DNA of 12,462 bases from Paracoccaceae bacterium (GCA_007128865.1 SKWP01000251.1:1-12462), one strand, 5' to 3'. Shown: positions 1-7,770, numbered from the stretch's first letter. Notes: generated by a model not told the origin, from the letters alone. A program made the numbers and translations.

Positions 1-2
1 CC

Positions 3-890
3 GGCCCGGTGCGGGCGAGCCTGGTGATCGACCGATCGCGGGCGGTGCTTTCGCTGCGCGAGGTCGGGCTGCATGGCGGCCGGCTCGGCGGCGAGCTTGT
101 GCTCAACAACCGCAGCGGCCTTTCGGCCGGCGGCGATTTGCGCCTGCGCGATGTCGCGCTGTTGCCGCTGCTGTCGGATGCTGCCGGCTTTCGGCGGATC
201 GATGGCAGCGGCAGTGCCGATCTGCGTTTTCTGGCCGTTGGCGGCAGCATGGACGCGATGATGCGCAGCCTTTCGGGCGAGGGACGGATCGACCTGGGGC
301 GCGGGGAGATCCTGGGTTTCGATCTGGCCGGGATCCTGCGCAACCTCGATCTTTCGCATGTGGGCGAGGGCCGGCGCACGATCTACGATGCCATCTCGGG
401 CAGCTTCACGATTGCCGATGGCGTGCTGCGCAGCGAGGATCTGCGGCTTGACGCGGCGCTGGTCGAGGCGACGGCGCGCGGCGCGGTGGATATCGGCCGG
501 CGCAGGCTCGACATGCGGCTGGTACCGGTTGCTCTGCCCGGGCAGGACCGCGGCGGAATACGGGTGCCGTTGCTGATCACCGGCGCCTGGGAAGAGCCGC
601 GCCTGCGGCTCGACATGCAGGGGCTGGCCGACGAGCGCCTGCGCGAGGAACGCGAGCGGCTGGAACAACGCGCCCGCGAAGAAGCGGATCGCGCGTTGGA
701 CGAACGCCTTCGTCTGGAGCGTGAAGAGGGCGAAAGGCTGCAAGACGCCGCCCGCCGGCGCGCCGAGGAAGAGGCCGCACGTCGCCTTGGGGTCGATGCG
801 GGGGAAGGCGAGCGCCCGCAGGACGCCGCCCGCCGGCGCCTTGAGGAAGAGGCCGGACGCCGCCTGCGTGGCATACTGGGCGGCAATTGA
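3..890 (+). CDS. AsmA-like family protein, C-terminal part (5' end outside window)
   Basis: The frame is open from the first bases with no stop, so this is the 3' part of a longer gene; the GTG at 9 is probably internal. The visible portion reads as the C-terminal AsmA region: repeated short beta-strand segments with alternating Gly and hydrophobic residues, and the stretch GRGEILGFDLAGILRNLD (about 297-350) typical of this domain. From the family, such proteins are inner-membrane-anchored, lie mostly in the periplasm, and are linked to envelope assembly and lipid transport. After the domain (about 625 onward) the protein turns into a highly charged Arg/Glu/Ala helix, probably a coiled coil, containing two copies of a 26-residue unit. 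The gene ends with TGA and converges on dprA. Family assignment is fairly safe; the exact role is not known from sequence. Confidence 0.8.
   Translation, partial: GPVRASLVIDRSRAVLSLREVGLHGGRLGGELVLNNRSGLSAGGDLRLRDVALLPLLSDAAGFRRIDGSGSADLRFLAVGGSMDAMMRSLSGEGRIDLGRGEILGFDLAGILRNLDLSHVGEGRRTIYDAISGSFTIADGVLRSEDLRLDAALVEATARGAVDIGRRRLDMRLVPVALPGQDRGGIRVPLLITGAWEEPRLRLDMQGLADERLREERERLEQRAREEADRALDERLRLEREEGERLQDAARRRAEEEAARRLGVDAGEGERPQDAARRRLEEEAGRRLRGILGGN
726..881 (+). repeat. Tandem 78-bp (26-codon) repeat in the AsmA-like C-terminus
   Basis: Two adjacent in-frame units (726-803 and 804-881) encode EGER-x-QDAARRR-x-EEEA-x-RRL followed by a more variable end. They match at 19 of 26 residues by eye. 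The offset is exactly 78 bp, so the copies probably came from an internal duplication that kept the reading frame. The residue pattern suggests a continuous charged helix. Confidence 0.85.
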
Positions 891-965
891 TTCCGGCGGT
901 CGCTTCGGCAGGCCAACGGACCCATCCCGCCCGCCCCGTCTCGCCGCAATCGAGCCTTTGGCCCA

Positions 966-989
966 AGGCGGGCCTTTCCGCGCCCGCCT
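966..989. terminator. GC-rich hairpin, possible bidirectional terminator
   Basis: AGGCGGGC (966-973) pairs perfectly with GCCCGCCT (982-989) around an 8-nt loop. It sits about 75 bp past the AsmA-like stop, in a convergent gap where a terminator is expected. There is no T-tract on either side, so intrinsic termination is uncertain. Confidence 0.35.
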
Positions 990-1039
990 CGGGCGGTGGC
1001 TGCCCGTGGTTGCCGAACGGATCAGGCGCATACGCTGTC

Positions 1040-1055
1040 GCCCCGTAGCCGGGGC
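1040..1055 (-). terminator. Short hairpin downstream of dprA, weak terminator candidate
   Basis: GCCCCG (1040-1045) pairs with CGGGGC (1050-1055) around a TAGC loop, about 30 nt past the dprA stop in the direction of dprA transcription. The stem is only 6 bp and no T-run follows. An alternative pairing within GCCGGGGCCCGGC (1048-1060) competes with it. Confidence 0.25.
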
Positions 1056-1083
1056 CCGGCGTTCGGTTCGGGGCGCGCGGGTA

Positions 1084-2418
1084 TCATGCGGGGCTGCTGC
1101 ACGCCGCGGCCGAGAGGCACACAAGCCCGCCGGGCTGCCGCTGTACCTTGCCCTCGAATTCCAGTGTCAGCAACTCGATCGCCACCCTGGCCGCGGGCAG
1201 ACCAAGGTCGCGGATGAGTTGATCTTCGGCCAGGGGGCTAGGGCCGAGCCGTTGCAGGATTTCGCGGTGCAGAGACCGTGTGCTGCTGCCCGCCGGGGCG
1301 GTGGTTTCCGGCCCCGCCCCCTGCGGGGCTGGCGGATGCGGTGCCTGCGGCATCGGCCTGCGCGGGCGGGTTGGCCGATCGGGAGGCTTTTCGCCCGGTT
1401 GGCGGTGCGCGCGGGTGGGCCCGGCCCGGCCATGTGTGGGGGCGGCGACCGGGCGTTCCCCGCCCCCCGCCGCGCCGGGCCCTGCGGGCGATCCGGGGCT
1501 GTCGTTTGCAGCCGATTCGGCGCCTTCGGAAGGCAGCGCTTCCAGCACATCCCCGGTGCTGCGGATCAGCGTCGCGCCGTCGCGGATCAGCATGTTGCAG
1601 CCGGCTGCTCGGGCGTCGAACGGATGGCCGGGAACGGCCATCACCTCGCGCCCCTGGTCGAGCGCGTCACGCGCGGTGATGAGACTGCCCGAACGCGCCG
1701 CGGCCTCGACCACCAGCACGGCACGGGCCAGCCCCGAAACGATGCGGTTGCGCGCCGGGAAATGCCGGGCGATCGGCGCCATGCCCATCGGCGCCTCGGA
1801 GATCAGCAGACCGCGTTCGGCCAGCGAATGCGCCAGCGCGGTGTTTTCAACCGGGTAGATCACATCTACCCCCCCGGCCATCACGGCGATGGTGCCGGTA
1901 TCCAGCGCTGCGGCATGGGCTGCGGCATCGATCCCGCGGGCCAGACCGGAAACCACGCAATAGCCGGCCCCGCCAAGCCCCGCGGCCAGCCGCCGGGCCA
2001 TGCGCACCCCGAGGCTGGAGGCATTCCGGGCGCCGACCATGGCCACCATCGGGCGCCCCAGCAGGCCGGTATCGCCGATGCACCACAGGACCGGCGGCGG
2101 ATCGGCAATCGAGGACAGACCGGCGGGATAGCCCGCTTCGCCAAAGCACAGCATGCGCGCACCCGCGGCCGAGGCGGCATCCAGTTCGGCCCGCACCGCA
2201 CCGGCGTCGGCCGGGCGATAGCCGTCGATCCCGGCCGCGCGGGCGATGACCGGCAAGGCATCGAGCGCCGCGGGTGCCGAGCCGTGTTCGCCCATGAGCC
2301 GGAAGAACGTCGAAACCCCGACGCGTCGGGAGCGGATGAGGCGCAGCCACGACAGCCTGTCCTCCTCCGTGGTGGGTGGGGTGAAGGGTGTCGGGAAAGA
2401 AAACAGTGTCCGCGCCAT
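1084..2418 (-). CDS. dprA: DNA-processing protein DprA (Smf)
   Basis: DprA binds incoming single-stranded DNA in the cytoplasm and loads RecA during natural transformation; in Rhodobacter capsulatus it is also needed to receive gene transfer agent DNA. The 444-residue protein has a helical N-terminal segment (about 15-110) and a Rossmann-like DprA core (about 115-295) with the marks MVGARNASSLG (127-137), SGLARGIDAAAH (157-168), GGVDVIYPVEN (182-192), FPARNRIVSGL (220-230) and ARSGSLITA (241-249). A Pro/Gly/Ala/Arg-rich linker (about 296-380) follows, then a C-terminal winged helix (about 381-437). The linker makes the protein longer than many DprA proteins. The ATG has a purine-rich GAGGCGGGG upstream. 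The gene follows tldD in the same direction across an 85-bp gap that carries a CtrA-like motif, so it may have its own promoter. Identity is very secure. Confidence 0.96.
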   Translation of the reverse strand: MARTLFSFPTPFTPPTTEEDRLSWLRLIRSRRVGVSTFFRLMGEHGSAPAALDALPVIARAAGIDGYRPADAGAVRAELDAASAAGARMLCFGEAGYPAGLSSIADPPPVLWCIGDTGLLGRPMVAMVGARNASSLGVRMARRLAAGLGGAGYCVVSGLARGIDAAAHAAALDTGTIAVMAGGVDVIYPVENTALAHSLAERGLLISEAPMGMAPIARHFPARNRIVSGLARAVLVVEAAARSGSLITARDALDQGREVMAVPGHPFDARAAGCNMLIRDGATLIRSTGDVLEALPSEGAESAANDSPGSPAGPGAAGGGERPVAAPTHGRAGPTRAHRQPGEKPPDRPTRPRRPMPQAPHPPAPQGAGPETTAPAGSSTRSLHREILQRLGPSPLAEDQLIRDLGLPAARVAIELLTLEFEGKVQRQPGGLVCLSAAACSSPA

Positions 2419-2460
2419 CGATGCCCCGCCTCATCCGCGTCACGACAATCGCGCCACAGG

Positions 2461-2477
2461 GTTAACGGAGCGTGAAC
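2461..2477 (-). promoter_or_regulatory. CtrA-like binding site upstream of dprA
   Basis: Read on the minus strand this is GTTCAC-GCTCC-GTTAAC, one base away from the alphaproteobacterial CtrA consensus GTTAAC-N5-GTTAAC (core TTAA-N7-TTAA). It ends 42 bp upstream of the dprA ATG, a sensible place for an activator site. I noticed no other TTAA in the window by eye. No clear -10 box follows. Binding is inferred from the motif only. Confidence 0.5.
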
Positions 2478-2503
2478 GACCGCGGGGCGGGATGCGGCCG
2501 TAA

Positions 2504-3925
2504 TCAGGTCGCCGCGCCGCCCACCGTCAGCCCGCCGATCAGCAGCGTCGGCTGACCGACGCCGACGGGCACCCATTGGCCGGCCTTGCCGCAATTGCCG
2601 ATGCCGGGGTCGAGTTCGAGATCGTTGCCGATGGCCCGCACATGCTGCAACGCGGTGGGGCCGTCGCCGATCAGGGTGGCGCCCTTGATCGGCGCACCGA
2701 TGCGGCCGTTGCGCACCCGATAGGCCTCGGTGCAGGAAAACACGAACTTGCCGCTGGTGATGTCGACCTGACCGCCGCCGAAGCCGACCGCCCAGATACC
2801 GTCCCGAATGTCGGCGATGATGGCATCGCGGGTGGCGTCGCCGGCCAGCATGTAGGTATTCGTCATCCGCGGCATCGGGATATGGGCATAGCTTTCGCGG
2901 CGGCCGTTCCCGGTGGGTGTGACCCCCATCAGCCGGGCATTCTGGCGGTCCTGCATGTAGCCGGTCAGGATACCGTCCTCGATCAGCACGTTGCGCGCGC
3001 CCGGCGTGCCTTCGTCGTCGATGGTCAGGCTGCCGCGGCGGTCGGGGATGGTACCATCGTCGAGCACCGTCACCCCCGGCGCGGCCACACGCTTGCCCAG
3101 CAGCCCGGCGAAGGCCGAGCTTTTCTTGCGGTTGAAGTCGCCCTCCAGCCCGTGGCCGACGGCCTCGTGCAGCAGGATGCCGGGCCAGCCGGCGCCCAGC
3201 GCCACATCCATCACCCCGGCCGGGGCGGGTTCGGCGGCAAGGTTGACCACGGCGATGCGCAGCGCCTCGCGCGCAACCCCCTGCCAGTGTCCGGGCGCCA
3301 TCAGCCCGGCCAGCCCGAAGCGCCCGCCGCCGCCCATCCCGCCCGATTCGCGCCGTCCGCCTTCCTCCACGATCACCGAGATGTTGAGCCGCGCCATCGG
3401 CCTGACATCGCGCAACCGGACCCCTTCGGGGCGCAGGATCTCGACCTCCTGCAGCGAGGCGGCGATGGTGGCCGATACCTGGACCACCCGCGGATCGAGA
3501 TCGCGCAGGAAGGCGTCGATTTCGCGCAAGGTATCGATCTTGGCGGCAAATGCGGCATCTGCCATGGGGTCGTCGGATGCATATAGGCGCCGGTTGGTGC
3601 CTGCGGGCGGGTCGGCCAGAACGCCGCCGCCATCGCCCACCGCAAGCCGTGCGGTTTCGGCAGCGCGGGCGAGTGCCGCTTCGGTGATGTGGGTGGAATG
3701 CGCATAGCCTGACACCTCGCCACGCACCGCGCGCAGGCCGAATCCCTCTGACGCGTCATAGGAGGCTGACCGGATTCGGCCGTCGTCCAGCACCAGGGCC
3801 TCCGATCGCCGGCGTTCCAGGAACAGCTCGCCGTCCTCGGCGCCGTCGGTGGCTTCCCTCAGACGGCGCAGGGCAATGGCCTCGTCCAGCAATGTTTCGA
3901 ACGGGCTGAAGGGGGCTTCGGTCAT
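2504..3925 (-). CDS. tldD: Metalloprotease TldD
   Basis: TldD pairs with TldE/PmbA to form a cytoplasmic zinc protease that removes leader peptides or degrades unfolded peptides; known substrates in other bacteria include microcin precursors and CcdA. The 473-residue protein has the family HExxxH metal motif in [11 protein letters not shown] (253-263), the downstream [11 protein letters not shown] segment (289-299) and the conserved C-terminal Cys in [10 protein letters not shown] (441-450), so the catalytic domain looks intact. The start at 3925 gives MTEAPFSP and has GGAG 7 nt upstream; longer in-frame starts would run into the ctaC leader and lack family-like sequence. The gene is divergent from ctaC and upstream of dprA. 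Its partner tldE/pmbA is not in the window. Confidence 0.96.
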   Translation of the reverse strand: MTEAPFSPFETLLDEAIALRRLREATDGAEDGELFLERRRSEALVLDDGRIRSASYDASEGFGLRAVRGEVSGYAHSTHITEAALARAAETARLAVGDGGGVLADPPAGTNRRLYASDDPMADAAFAAKIDTLREIDAFLRDLDPRVVQVSATIAASLQEVEILRPEGVRLRDVRPMARLNISVIVEEGGRRESGGMGGGGRFGLAGLMAPGHWQGVAREALRIAVVNLAAEPAPAGVMDVALGAGWPGILLHEAVGHGLEGDFNRKKSSAFAGLLGKRVAAPGVTVLDDGTIPDRRGSLTIDDEGTPGARNVLIEDGILTGYMQDRQNARLMGVTPTGNGRRESYAHIPMPRMTNTYMLAGDATRDAIIADIRDGIWAVGFGGGQVDITSGKFVFSCTEAYRVRNGRIGAPIKGATLIGDGPTALQHVRAIGNDLELDPGIGNCGKAGQWVPVGVGQPTLLIGGLTVGGAAT

Positions 3926-4100
3926 TACTGAACTCCGGTTCCGGATGGCAAAAGCGTCCGTTTGCCGCAACGGTTTCACTTGTCGTTCCGCCTCTAATAT
4001 GATTTTTCGGCGCAGGAAAACAACGGGACGCCACGGCATACCGGAATGGCCGGCCAAGCGGCCGCGACGGGAAACGGCGCAACAGGACGGGAACGCGAGA
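3926..4100. promoter_or_regulatory. Divergent tldD / ctaC promoter region
   Basis: This is the 175-bp gap between two divergent starts. It holds the most AT-rich patch of the neighbourhood, CTCTAATATGATTTTTCGG (3992-4010). On the + strand, TATGAT (3998-4003) is a plausible -10 with a poor -35 TTTCAC 18 bp upstream. On the - strand, TATTAG (3999-3994) has TTGTTT 18 bp upstream. The ctaC leader would be about 90 nt long and includes a small stem, GGCCG/CGGCC (4048-4063). I saw no FnrL-type TTGAT-N4-ATCAA site. Confidence 0.45.
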
Positions 4101-5048
4101 ATGCGACTAGCAATGGTTCGGGGGGCGATGGGGCAGTCATCGCGGAACGGGCGGGGCTTCGGGCGCGCAGGCGTTGCAGCAGGGGCAGCGGCGCTGTTGC
4201 CGGGTGCGGTGGCCGCCGAGGCGCTGTTGCCCGAACTGCCGGTCATCGGCCAGCCGATACCGGGCGGCACGGGGTTTCAGCCTCCGGTGACCAGCATCGC
4301 CCGTGACCTGATCTGGCTCGAGAGCATGCTGATGGTGATCCTCACGGTCATTACCGTCTTTGTGGTGGGTCTGCTGCTTTACGTCATTGTGCGGTTCAAC
4401 AGCCGGTCCAATCCGACGCCGGCGCGGTTTACCCACAATTCGCCGCTCGAGGTCACCTGGACGGTGGTGCCGATCATCATCCTGGTGTTCATCGGCGTGT
4501 TTTCGCTGCCCATCCTGTTCAAGCAGCAGATCATGCCGGACGCCGACATCACCATCAAGGTGACCGGCAAGCAGTGGTACTGGACCTATGAATATGTCGA
4601 TCACGACTTCGAGTTCGACAGCTTCATGATCGGTAGCCCCGCAACCGGGGGGGACTTTACCCTGACGGCCGAGACCGAGGCGCAGCTGATCGAGGCCGGC
4701 TATGCGCGCGAGCATTTCCTGCTGGCCACCGACACGGCGATGGTGGTGCCCACCGGTGCGACGGTGGTTGTGCAGGTCACGGCATCGGATGTGATCCATG
4801 CCTGGACGATCCCTTCCTTCGGCGTCAAGCAGGACGGCATTCCGGGGCGTCTGGCCGAACTCTGGTTCCGGGCCGAGCAGGAAGGCATCTACTTCGGCCA
4901 GTGTTCCGAACTGTGCGGGATTGCCCATGCCTACATGCCCATCACCGTGAAGGTGGTCAGCCCCGAAGACTATGAGGGCTGGCTCGACCGGGCCATCGCC
5001 ACCTATGGCGGCACCCCCCGCAACGCCGATCTTGCCGCTGCAAACTGA
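4101..5048 (+). CDS. ctaC: Cytochrome c oxidase (aa3) subunit II
   Basis: Subunit II (also coxB) takes electrons from cytochrome c at its periplasmic CuA centre and passes them to subunit I. The 315-residue precursor has a signal peptide (about 1-39, ending in GAVAA) and two membrane helices (about 72-98 and 118-140). A cupredoxin domain follows with all CuA ligands visible: H233 (DVIHAWTIP), then C268, E270, C272, H276 and M279 in [13 protein letters not shown]. The aromatic electron-entry patch KQWYWTYEY is at 157-165. E117 in SPLEVTW matches the conserved Glu at the mouth of the K proton channel. The start at 4101 gives a normal signal peptide; the frame extends upstream to 3849 but would overlap tldD. 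The Shine-Dalgarno is weak (GGGA at 4088-4091, or GAGA next to the ATG). It is the first gene of the oxidase cluster. Confidence 0.97.
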   Translation: MRLAMVRGAMGQSSRNGRGFGRAGVAAGAAALLPGAVAAEALLPELPVIGQPIPGGTGFQPPVTSIARDLIWLESMLMVILTVITVFVVGLLLYVIVRFNSRSNPTPARFTHNSPLEVTWTVVPIIILVFIGVFSLPILFKQQIMPDADITIKVTGKQWYWTYEYVDHDFEFDSFMIGSPATGGDFTLTAETEAQLIEAGYAREHFLLATDTAMVVPTGATVVVQVTASDVIHAWTIPSFGVKQDGIPGRLAELWFRAEQEGIYFGQCSELCGIAHAYMPITVKVVSPEDYEGWLDRAIATYGGTPRNADLAAAN

Positions 5049-5061
5049 CGTCAGCACCGCA

Positions 5062-5100
5062 TCGGGCGGCCGCCGCGTGACCGCTGACGCGACCGCCCGA
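5062..5100 (+). promoter_or_regulatory. Stem-loop between ctaC and ctaB
   Basis: TCGGGCGG (5062-5069) pairs with CCGCCCGA (5093-5100), and an inner CGCGT (5074-5078) pairs with ACGCG (5087-5091) around an 8-nt loop. The two stems are separated by a 4-versus-1-nt internal loop. No T-run follows, so an mRNA-stabilising or processing element, or partial attenuation, is more likely than full termination. Confidence 0.5.
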
Positions 5101-5113
5101 GCAAGGGACAGCC

Positions 5114-5118
5114 AGGAG
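5114..5118 (+). promoter_or_regulatory. Ribosome binding site setting the TTG start of ctaB
   Basis: AGGAG lies 8 nt before the TTG at 5127. No in-frame ATG near the N-terminus is similarly placed, and the frame from TTG gives a normal-length CtaB. This supports TTG as the true start. Confidence 0.75.
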
Positions 5119-5126
5119 ACCTCGCC

Positions 5127-6086
5127 TTGAGCGACATCCGCGCAAATGCTTCCGACGTTGCCGCCGGCGCCGCCGAGCCGGGGTTCGGCGATTTCGTGGC
5201 GCTTCTCAAGCCGCGGGTGATGTCGCTGGTGGTGTTTACCGCGCTGGTCGGGATGCTGGCCGCACCGGTGGCGCTGCATCCGATCGAGGCGCTTGCGGCG
5301 ATCCTGTTCATTGCGCTGGGGGCGGGGGCCTCGGGGGCGCTGAACATGTGGTGGGATGCCGACATCGACGCGGTGATGCGCCGCACCGCCACCCGCCCCA
5401 TCCCCGCCGGCCGCATCGCGCCGGGCGAGGCGCTGGGCCTCGGCATGGCGCTTTCCGGCATCGCGGTCGTGATGCTGGGGCTGGCCACGAACTGGGCCGC
5501 CGCGGGGCTGCTGGCCTTCACGATCTTCTTCTACGCGGTGATCTACACCATGTGGCTGAAGCGCTGGACACCGCAGAACATCGTCATCGGCGGGGCCGCG
5601 GGGGCGTTTCCGCCGGTGATCGGATGGATGGCGGCAACCGGTGGGCTGGCGATCGAGCCGCTGCTGATGTTCCTGGTCATCTTCATGTGGACGCCACCGC
5701 ATTTCTGGGCGCTGGCGCTGTTCGTGAAGAACGACTACGACCGCGCCGAAGTGCCGATGCTGACCGTCACCCATGGCCGGCGCGCCACCCGCGCGCACAT
5801 ACTGGTCTATTCCGCGGCGCTGGCGCCGGTTGCGGTCGGGGCTGCCTTTACCGGCATCGGCGGGCCGCTCTATCTGGCGCTTGCCGTGGTTCTGAACCTG
5901 TTGCTGCTGCGGGGTGCATGGCGCATCTGGCGGCGCGACGAAACCGCGGCGGCGGCCGATGGATGGCGGGTGGAAAAGCGCTTCTTCCGCTTCACCCTCA
6001 GCTATCTGTTCCTGCACTTCGGCGCCATTCTGGCCGAGGCTGCCCTGCGGCCGCTGGCGGTCTGGCCCGTGGCTTTGTGGAGCTGA
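5127..6086 (+). CDS. ctaB: Protoheme IX farnesyltransferase (heme O synthase)
   Basis: CtaB transfers the farnesyl group of farnesyl diphosphate to the 2-vinyl group of heme B, giving heme O, which is then oxidised to heme A for the aa3 oxidase. It is an inner-membrane UbiA-family prenyltransferase. The 319-residue protein has the first Asp-rich motif NMWWDADIDAVMRRT (73-87, with N73, D77, D79 and D81) and the conserved RPIPAGRI next to it (90-97). The second cytoplasmic motif is WTPPHFWALALFVKNDYDRAE (188-208). About eight or nine hydrophobic helices are visible. It starts with TTG behind a good AGGAG, which may hold its translation below that of the structural subunits. It follows ctaC by 78 bp and is followed 3 bp later by the small CoxF-like gene. 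Heme A synthase (ctaA) is not in the window. Confidence 0.97.
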   Translation: MSDIRANASDVAAGAAEPGFGDFVALLKPRVMSLVVFTALVGMLAAPVALHPIEALAAILFIALGAGASGALNMWWDADIDAVMRRTATRPIPAGRIAPGEALGLGMALSGIAVVMLGLATNWAAAGLLAFTIFFYAVIYTMWLKRWTPQNIVIGGAAGAFPPVIGWMAATGGLAIEPLLMFLVIFMWTPPHFWALALFVKNDYDRAEVPMLTVTHGRRATRAHILVYSAALAPVAVGAAFTGIGGPLYLALAVVLNLLLLRGAWRIWRRDETAAAADGWRVEKRFFRFTLSYLFLHFGAILAEAALRPLAVWPVALWS

Positions 6087-6089
6087 ACC

Positions 6090-6299
6090 ATGCCCCTGGC
6101 CCGCGAGCATGAATTGCACCGCCGCCGATCCGGACGCAATATCGGCGTCGGGCTGCTGCTGGTCGCCTTCATTCTTCTGGTCTTCGGCCTGACCATCGCA
6201 AAGGTGGAACGCGGCGGAACCATCGAGGCGTTCGACCATACCTACCGCCCGGGCCTCGCCGTTCGTCACGAGGAATTGCAGCAAGGAGAGGAAAGATGA
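6090..6299 (+). CDS. Small one-helix CoxF-like protein of the oxidase operon
   Basis: The 69-residue protein has a basic N-terminus (REHELHRRRSGRN), one membrane helix (about 18-37, GVGLLLVAFILLVFGLTIAK) and a short polar tail. It has the topology of a single-span inner-membrane protein, probably with the tail in the periplasm. Small proteins at this exact position between ctaB and ctaG occur in other alphaproteobacterial oxidase clusters, where they are called CoxF or oxidase assembly protein; a role in oxidase assembly is inferred from position only. The ATG has GGAG 7 nt upstream inside the last codons of ctaB, and the stop overlaps the ctaG start as ATGA. Both features suggest translational coupling and argue that it is a real gene. 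Confidence 0.82.
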   Translation: MPLAREHELHRRRSGRNIGVGLLLVAFILLVFGLTIAKVERGGTIEAFDHTYRPGLAVRHEELQQGEER

Positions 6300-6901
6300 T
6301 GCCGCGCTTCCGCCAAGGCTGGCACGCCCTTCCCGGCAAGACCCGAACCGCCCTGCAGGCATCGGCCGTCGTTGCCTTCATGGCCGGCATGGGCTGGGCA
6401 GCCGTGCCGCTTTACGATCTTTTCTGCCGGGTCACCGGCTATGGCGGAACCACCTCGGTGGCAACCGCAGCCCCCGACACGGTGCTCGACCATACGGTGC
6501 GCATCCGCTTCGACGCCTCCAGGGCCCGCGACATGCCGTGGGAATTCCGGCCGGTGGAACGGGTGATGGACGTGCGGCTCGGCGAAACGGCGCTGGCCTT
6601 CTATGAGGCCTACAATCCCACCGACCGCCCCGTGGCCGGCGTTGCCAGCTACAATGTGACACCCTACGAGGCCGGCCGGCACTTTGCCAAGATCCATTGC
6701 TTCTGCTTCGAATTCCAGGTTCTGCAGCCGGGCGAGCGGATGGAGATGCCGGTAAGCTTCTTTGTCGATCCGGACATGCTGCGCGATCTCGACGCCCGCG
6801 GCGTCCGCCAGATCACCCTGTCCTATACCTTCCATCTGGCCGACCTGCCGGAGGAATACGCCCTCGCCATGCCGGCGACGTCAGGCACAACCGAACAATG
6901 A
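6296..6901 (+). CDS. ctaG: Cytochrome c oxidase assembly protein CtaG (Cox11 family)
   Basis: CtaG/Cox11 delivers copper to the CuB site of subunit I. It is anchored in the inner membrane by one N-terminal helix, with a periplasmic immunoglobulin-like domain. The 201-residue protein has that helix at about 20-38, directly followed by the family signature [14 protein letters not shown] (38-51). The copper-binding CxC is in [10 protein letters not shown] (132-141; C135 and C137), and C44 matches the extra conserved Cys. The typical FFVDPDM segment is at 155-161. Length fits the family. A strong AGGAGAGGAA precedes the first ATG (6296), which overlaps the preceding stop; the second ATG at 6299 is also possible. 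ctaE follows after 28 bp. Confidence 0.96.
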   Translation: MMPRFRQGWHALPGKTRTALQASAVVAFMAGMGWAAVPLYDLFCRVTGYGGTTSVATAAPDTVLDHTVRIRFDASRARDMPWEFRPVERVMDVRLGETALAFYEAYNPTDRPVAGVASYNVTPYEAGRHFAKIHCFCFEFQVLQPGERMEMPVSFFVDPDMLRDLDARGVRQITLSYTFHLADLPEEYALAMPATSGTTEQ

Positions 6902-6929
6902 TAGAAACGCCCACGGGGGACCGCTGACA

Positions 6930-7736
6930 ATGGCTCACGAAAAGAACCACGATTACCATATCCTGCCTCCGTCCATCTGGCCCTTTCTGGGGGCGATGGC
7001 GGCATTCGTCATGTTGTTCGGCGCGGTCATGTGGATGCAGGGCAACGGGCCGTGGCTGTTCCTGATCGGCTTCGTGGGCGTGCTCTACGTCATGTTCGCC
7101 TGGTGGTCCGACGTGGTCGCCGAAGCCAATGGCGGCGATCACACCCCGGTCGTGCGGCTGGGCCTGCGCTACGGCTTCATCCTGTTCGTGATGTCCGAGG
7201 TGATGTTCTTCGCGGCGTGGTTCTGGAGCTTCTTCAAGCATGCCATGTACCCGATGTACGACTATGTCGGGACATCCTATGTCCAGCCGGAATTCTATAT
7301 CCTCGACCCCTTCCATGTGCCGCTGATCAACACCCTGATCCTGCTTCTGTCGGGCTGCTTCGTGACCTGGGCGCACCATGCCGTCGTCCATGGCGGCCCG
7401 CGGCGCGACGCCGAACTGGGCCTGCTGATCGGCGCCATTCTCGGCATCATCTTCACCGGTCTGCAGGCCTATGAATACTGGTATCTGACCCAGGTGCGGG
7501 ACTGGAGCTTTGCCGGCGAGGTCTTCTTTGCGAACTTCTTCATGGCGACCGGCTTTCATGGCGTGCATGTGATCATCGGCACGATCTTCCTGCTGGTGTG
7601 CTACTTCCGGGTCCGGTCCGGCCACTTCACCGCCGAACGCCATGTCGGGCTCGAGGCTGCGGCCTGGTACTGGCACTTCGTCGATGTGGTCTGGCTGTTC
7701 CTGTTCGCGGCCATCTACATCTGGGGGTTGGGCTGA
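6930..7736 (+). CDS. ctaE: Cytochrome c oxidase (aa3) subunit III
   Basis: Subunit III (also coxC) is a seven-helix membrane subunit with no metal. It stabilises subunit I, helps proton uptake into the D channel and binds lipids. The 268-residue protein starts [19 protein letters not shown], the usual subunit III N-terminus. The conserved carboxylate is E90 in [17 protein letters not shown] (86-102). Further family marks are [10 protein letters not shown] (147-156), GLQAYEYW (177-184), [14 protein letters not shown] (209-222) and the end [20 protein letters not shown] (247-266). Length is normal. The ATG at 6930 has GGGGGA 9 nt upstream; the frame extends upstream to 6762 but that part overlaps ctaG and is not family-like. 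Two hairpins lie just after the stop. Confidence 0.97.
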   Translation: MAHEKNHDYHILPPSIWPFLGAMAAFVMLFGAVMWMQGNGPWLFLIGFVGVLYVMFAWWSDVVAEANGGDHTPVVRLGLRYGFILFVMSEVMFFAAWFWSFFKHAMYPMYDYVGTSYVQPEFYILDPFHVPLINTLILLLSGCFVTWAHHAVVHGGPRRDAELGLLIGAILGIIFTGLQAYEYWYLTQVRDWSFAGEVFFANFFMATGFHGVHVIIGTIFLLVCYFRVRSGHFTAERHVGLEAAAWYWHFVDVVWLFLFAAIYIWGLG

Positions 7737-7742
7737 TATTCG

Positions 7743-7767
7743 ATGGCCCGCGCACCGCGCGGGCCAT
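7743..7767 (+). terminator. Strong hairpin just after ctaE
   Basis: ATGGCCCGCGC (7743-7753) and GCGCGGGCCAT (7757-7767) form a perfect 11-bp stem with a 3-nt loop, starting 6 nt after the ctaE stop. There is no T-run after it, so it could be a 3'-end stabiliser or a weak or conditional terminator between the oxidase subunit genes and surf1. Confidence 0.55.
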
Positions 7768-7770
7768 GAC

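Larger units (their letters stand above)
891..1083. other. Convergent intergenic gap between the AsmA-like gene and dprA
   Basis: This 193-bp stretch lies between two stop codons that face each other. I see no convincing small gene in it. It contains two GC-rich hairpins (966-989 and 1040-1055), which are the only termination candidates. Neither is followed by a T-run on either strand. Confidence 0.6.

Noticed and set aside
891..1083. A possible small gene in the convergent gap
   Set aside because: Short frames there are Arg/Pro/Gly-rich, have no credible ribosome binding site and show no recognisable domain.
2419..2443. Alternative dprA-region start on the minus strand at 2443 giving MTRMRRGIDG
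   Set aside because: It is in a different frame from the DprA core and yields a protein without DprA motifs.
721..2475. A 584-codon open frame on the plus strand across the AsmA-like tail and opposite dprA
   Set aside because: Low-complexity Arg/Gly/Ala-rich translation, overlap with two secure genes in other frames, no recognisable domain.
3849..4100. Extension of ctaC upstream to 3849
   Set aside because: It would overlap tldD and put 84 non-family residues before the signal peptide.
3926..4270. Extension of tldD upstream to 4270
   Set aside because: The extra 115 residues would cover the divergent promoter and the ctaC start, are not TldD-like, and the start at 3925 has its own GGAG.
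4137..6362. A 741-codon open frame on the minus strand opposite ctaC, ctaB and the CoxF-like gene
   Set aside because: It lies antisense to clearly recognised genes, its translation is rich in Gln, His, Arg and Gly with no family-like motif, and long antisense frames are common in GC-rich DNA with strong third-position bias.
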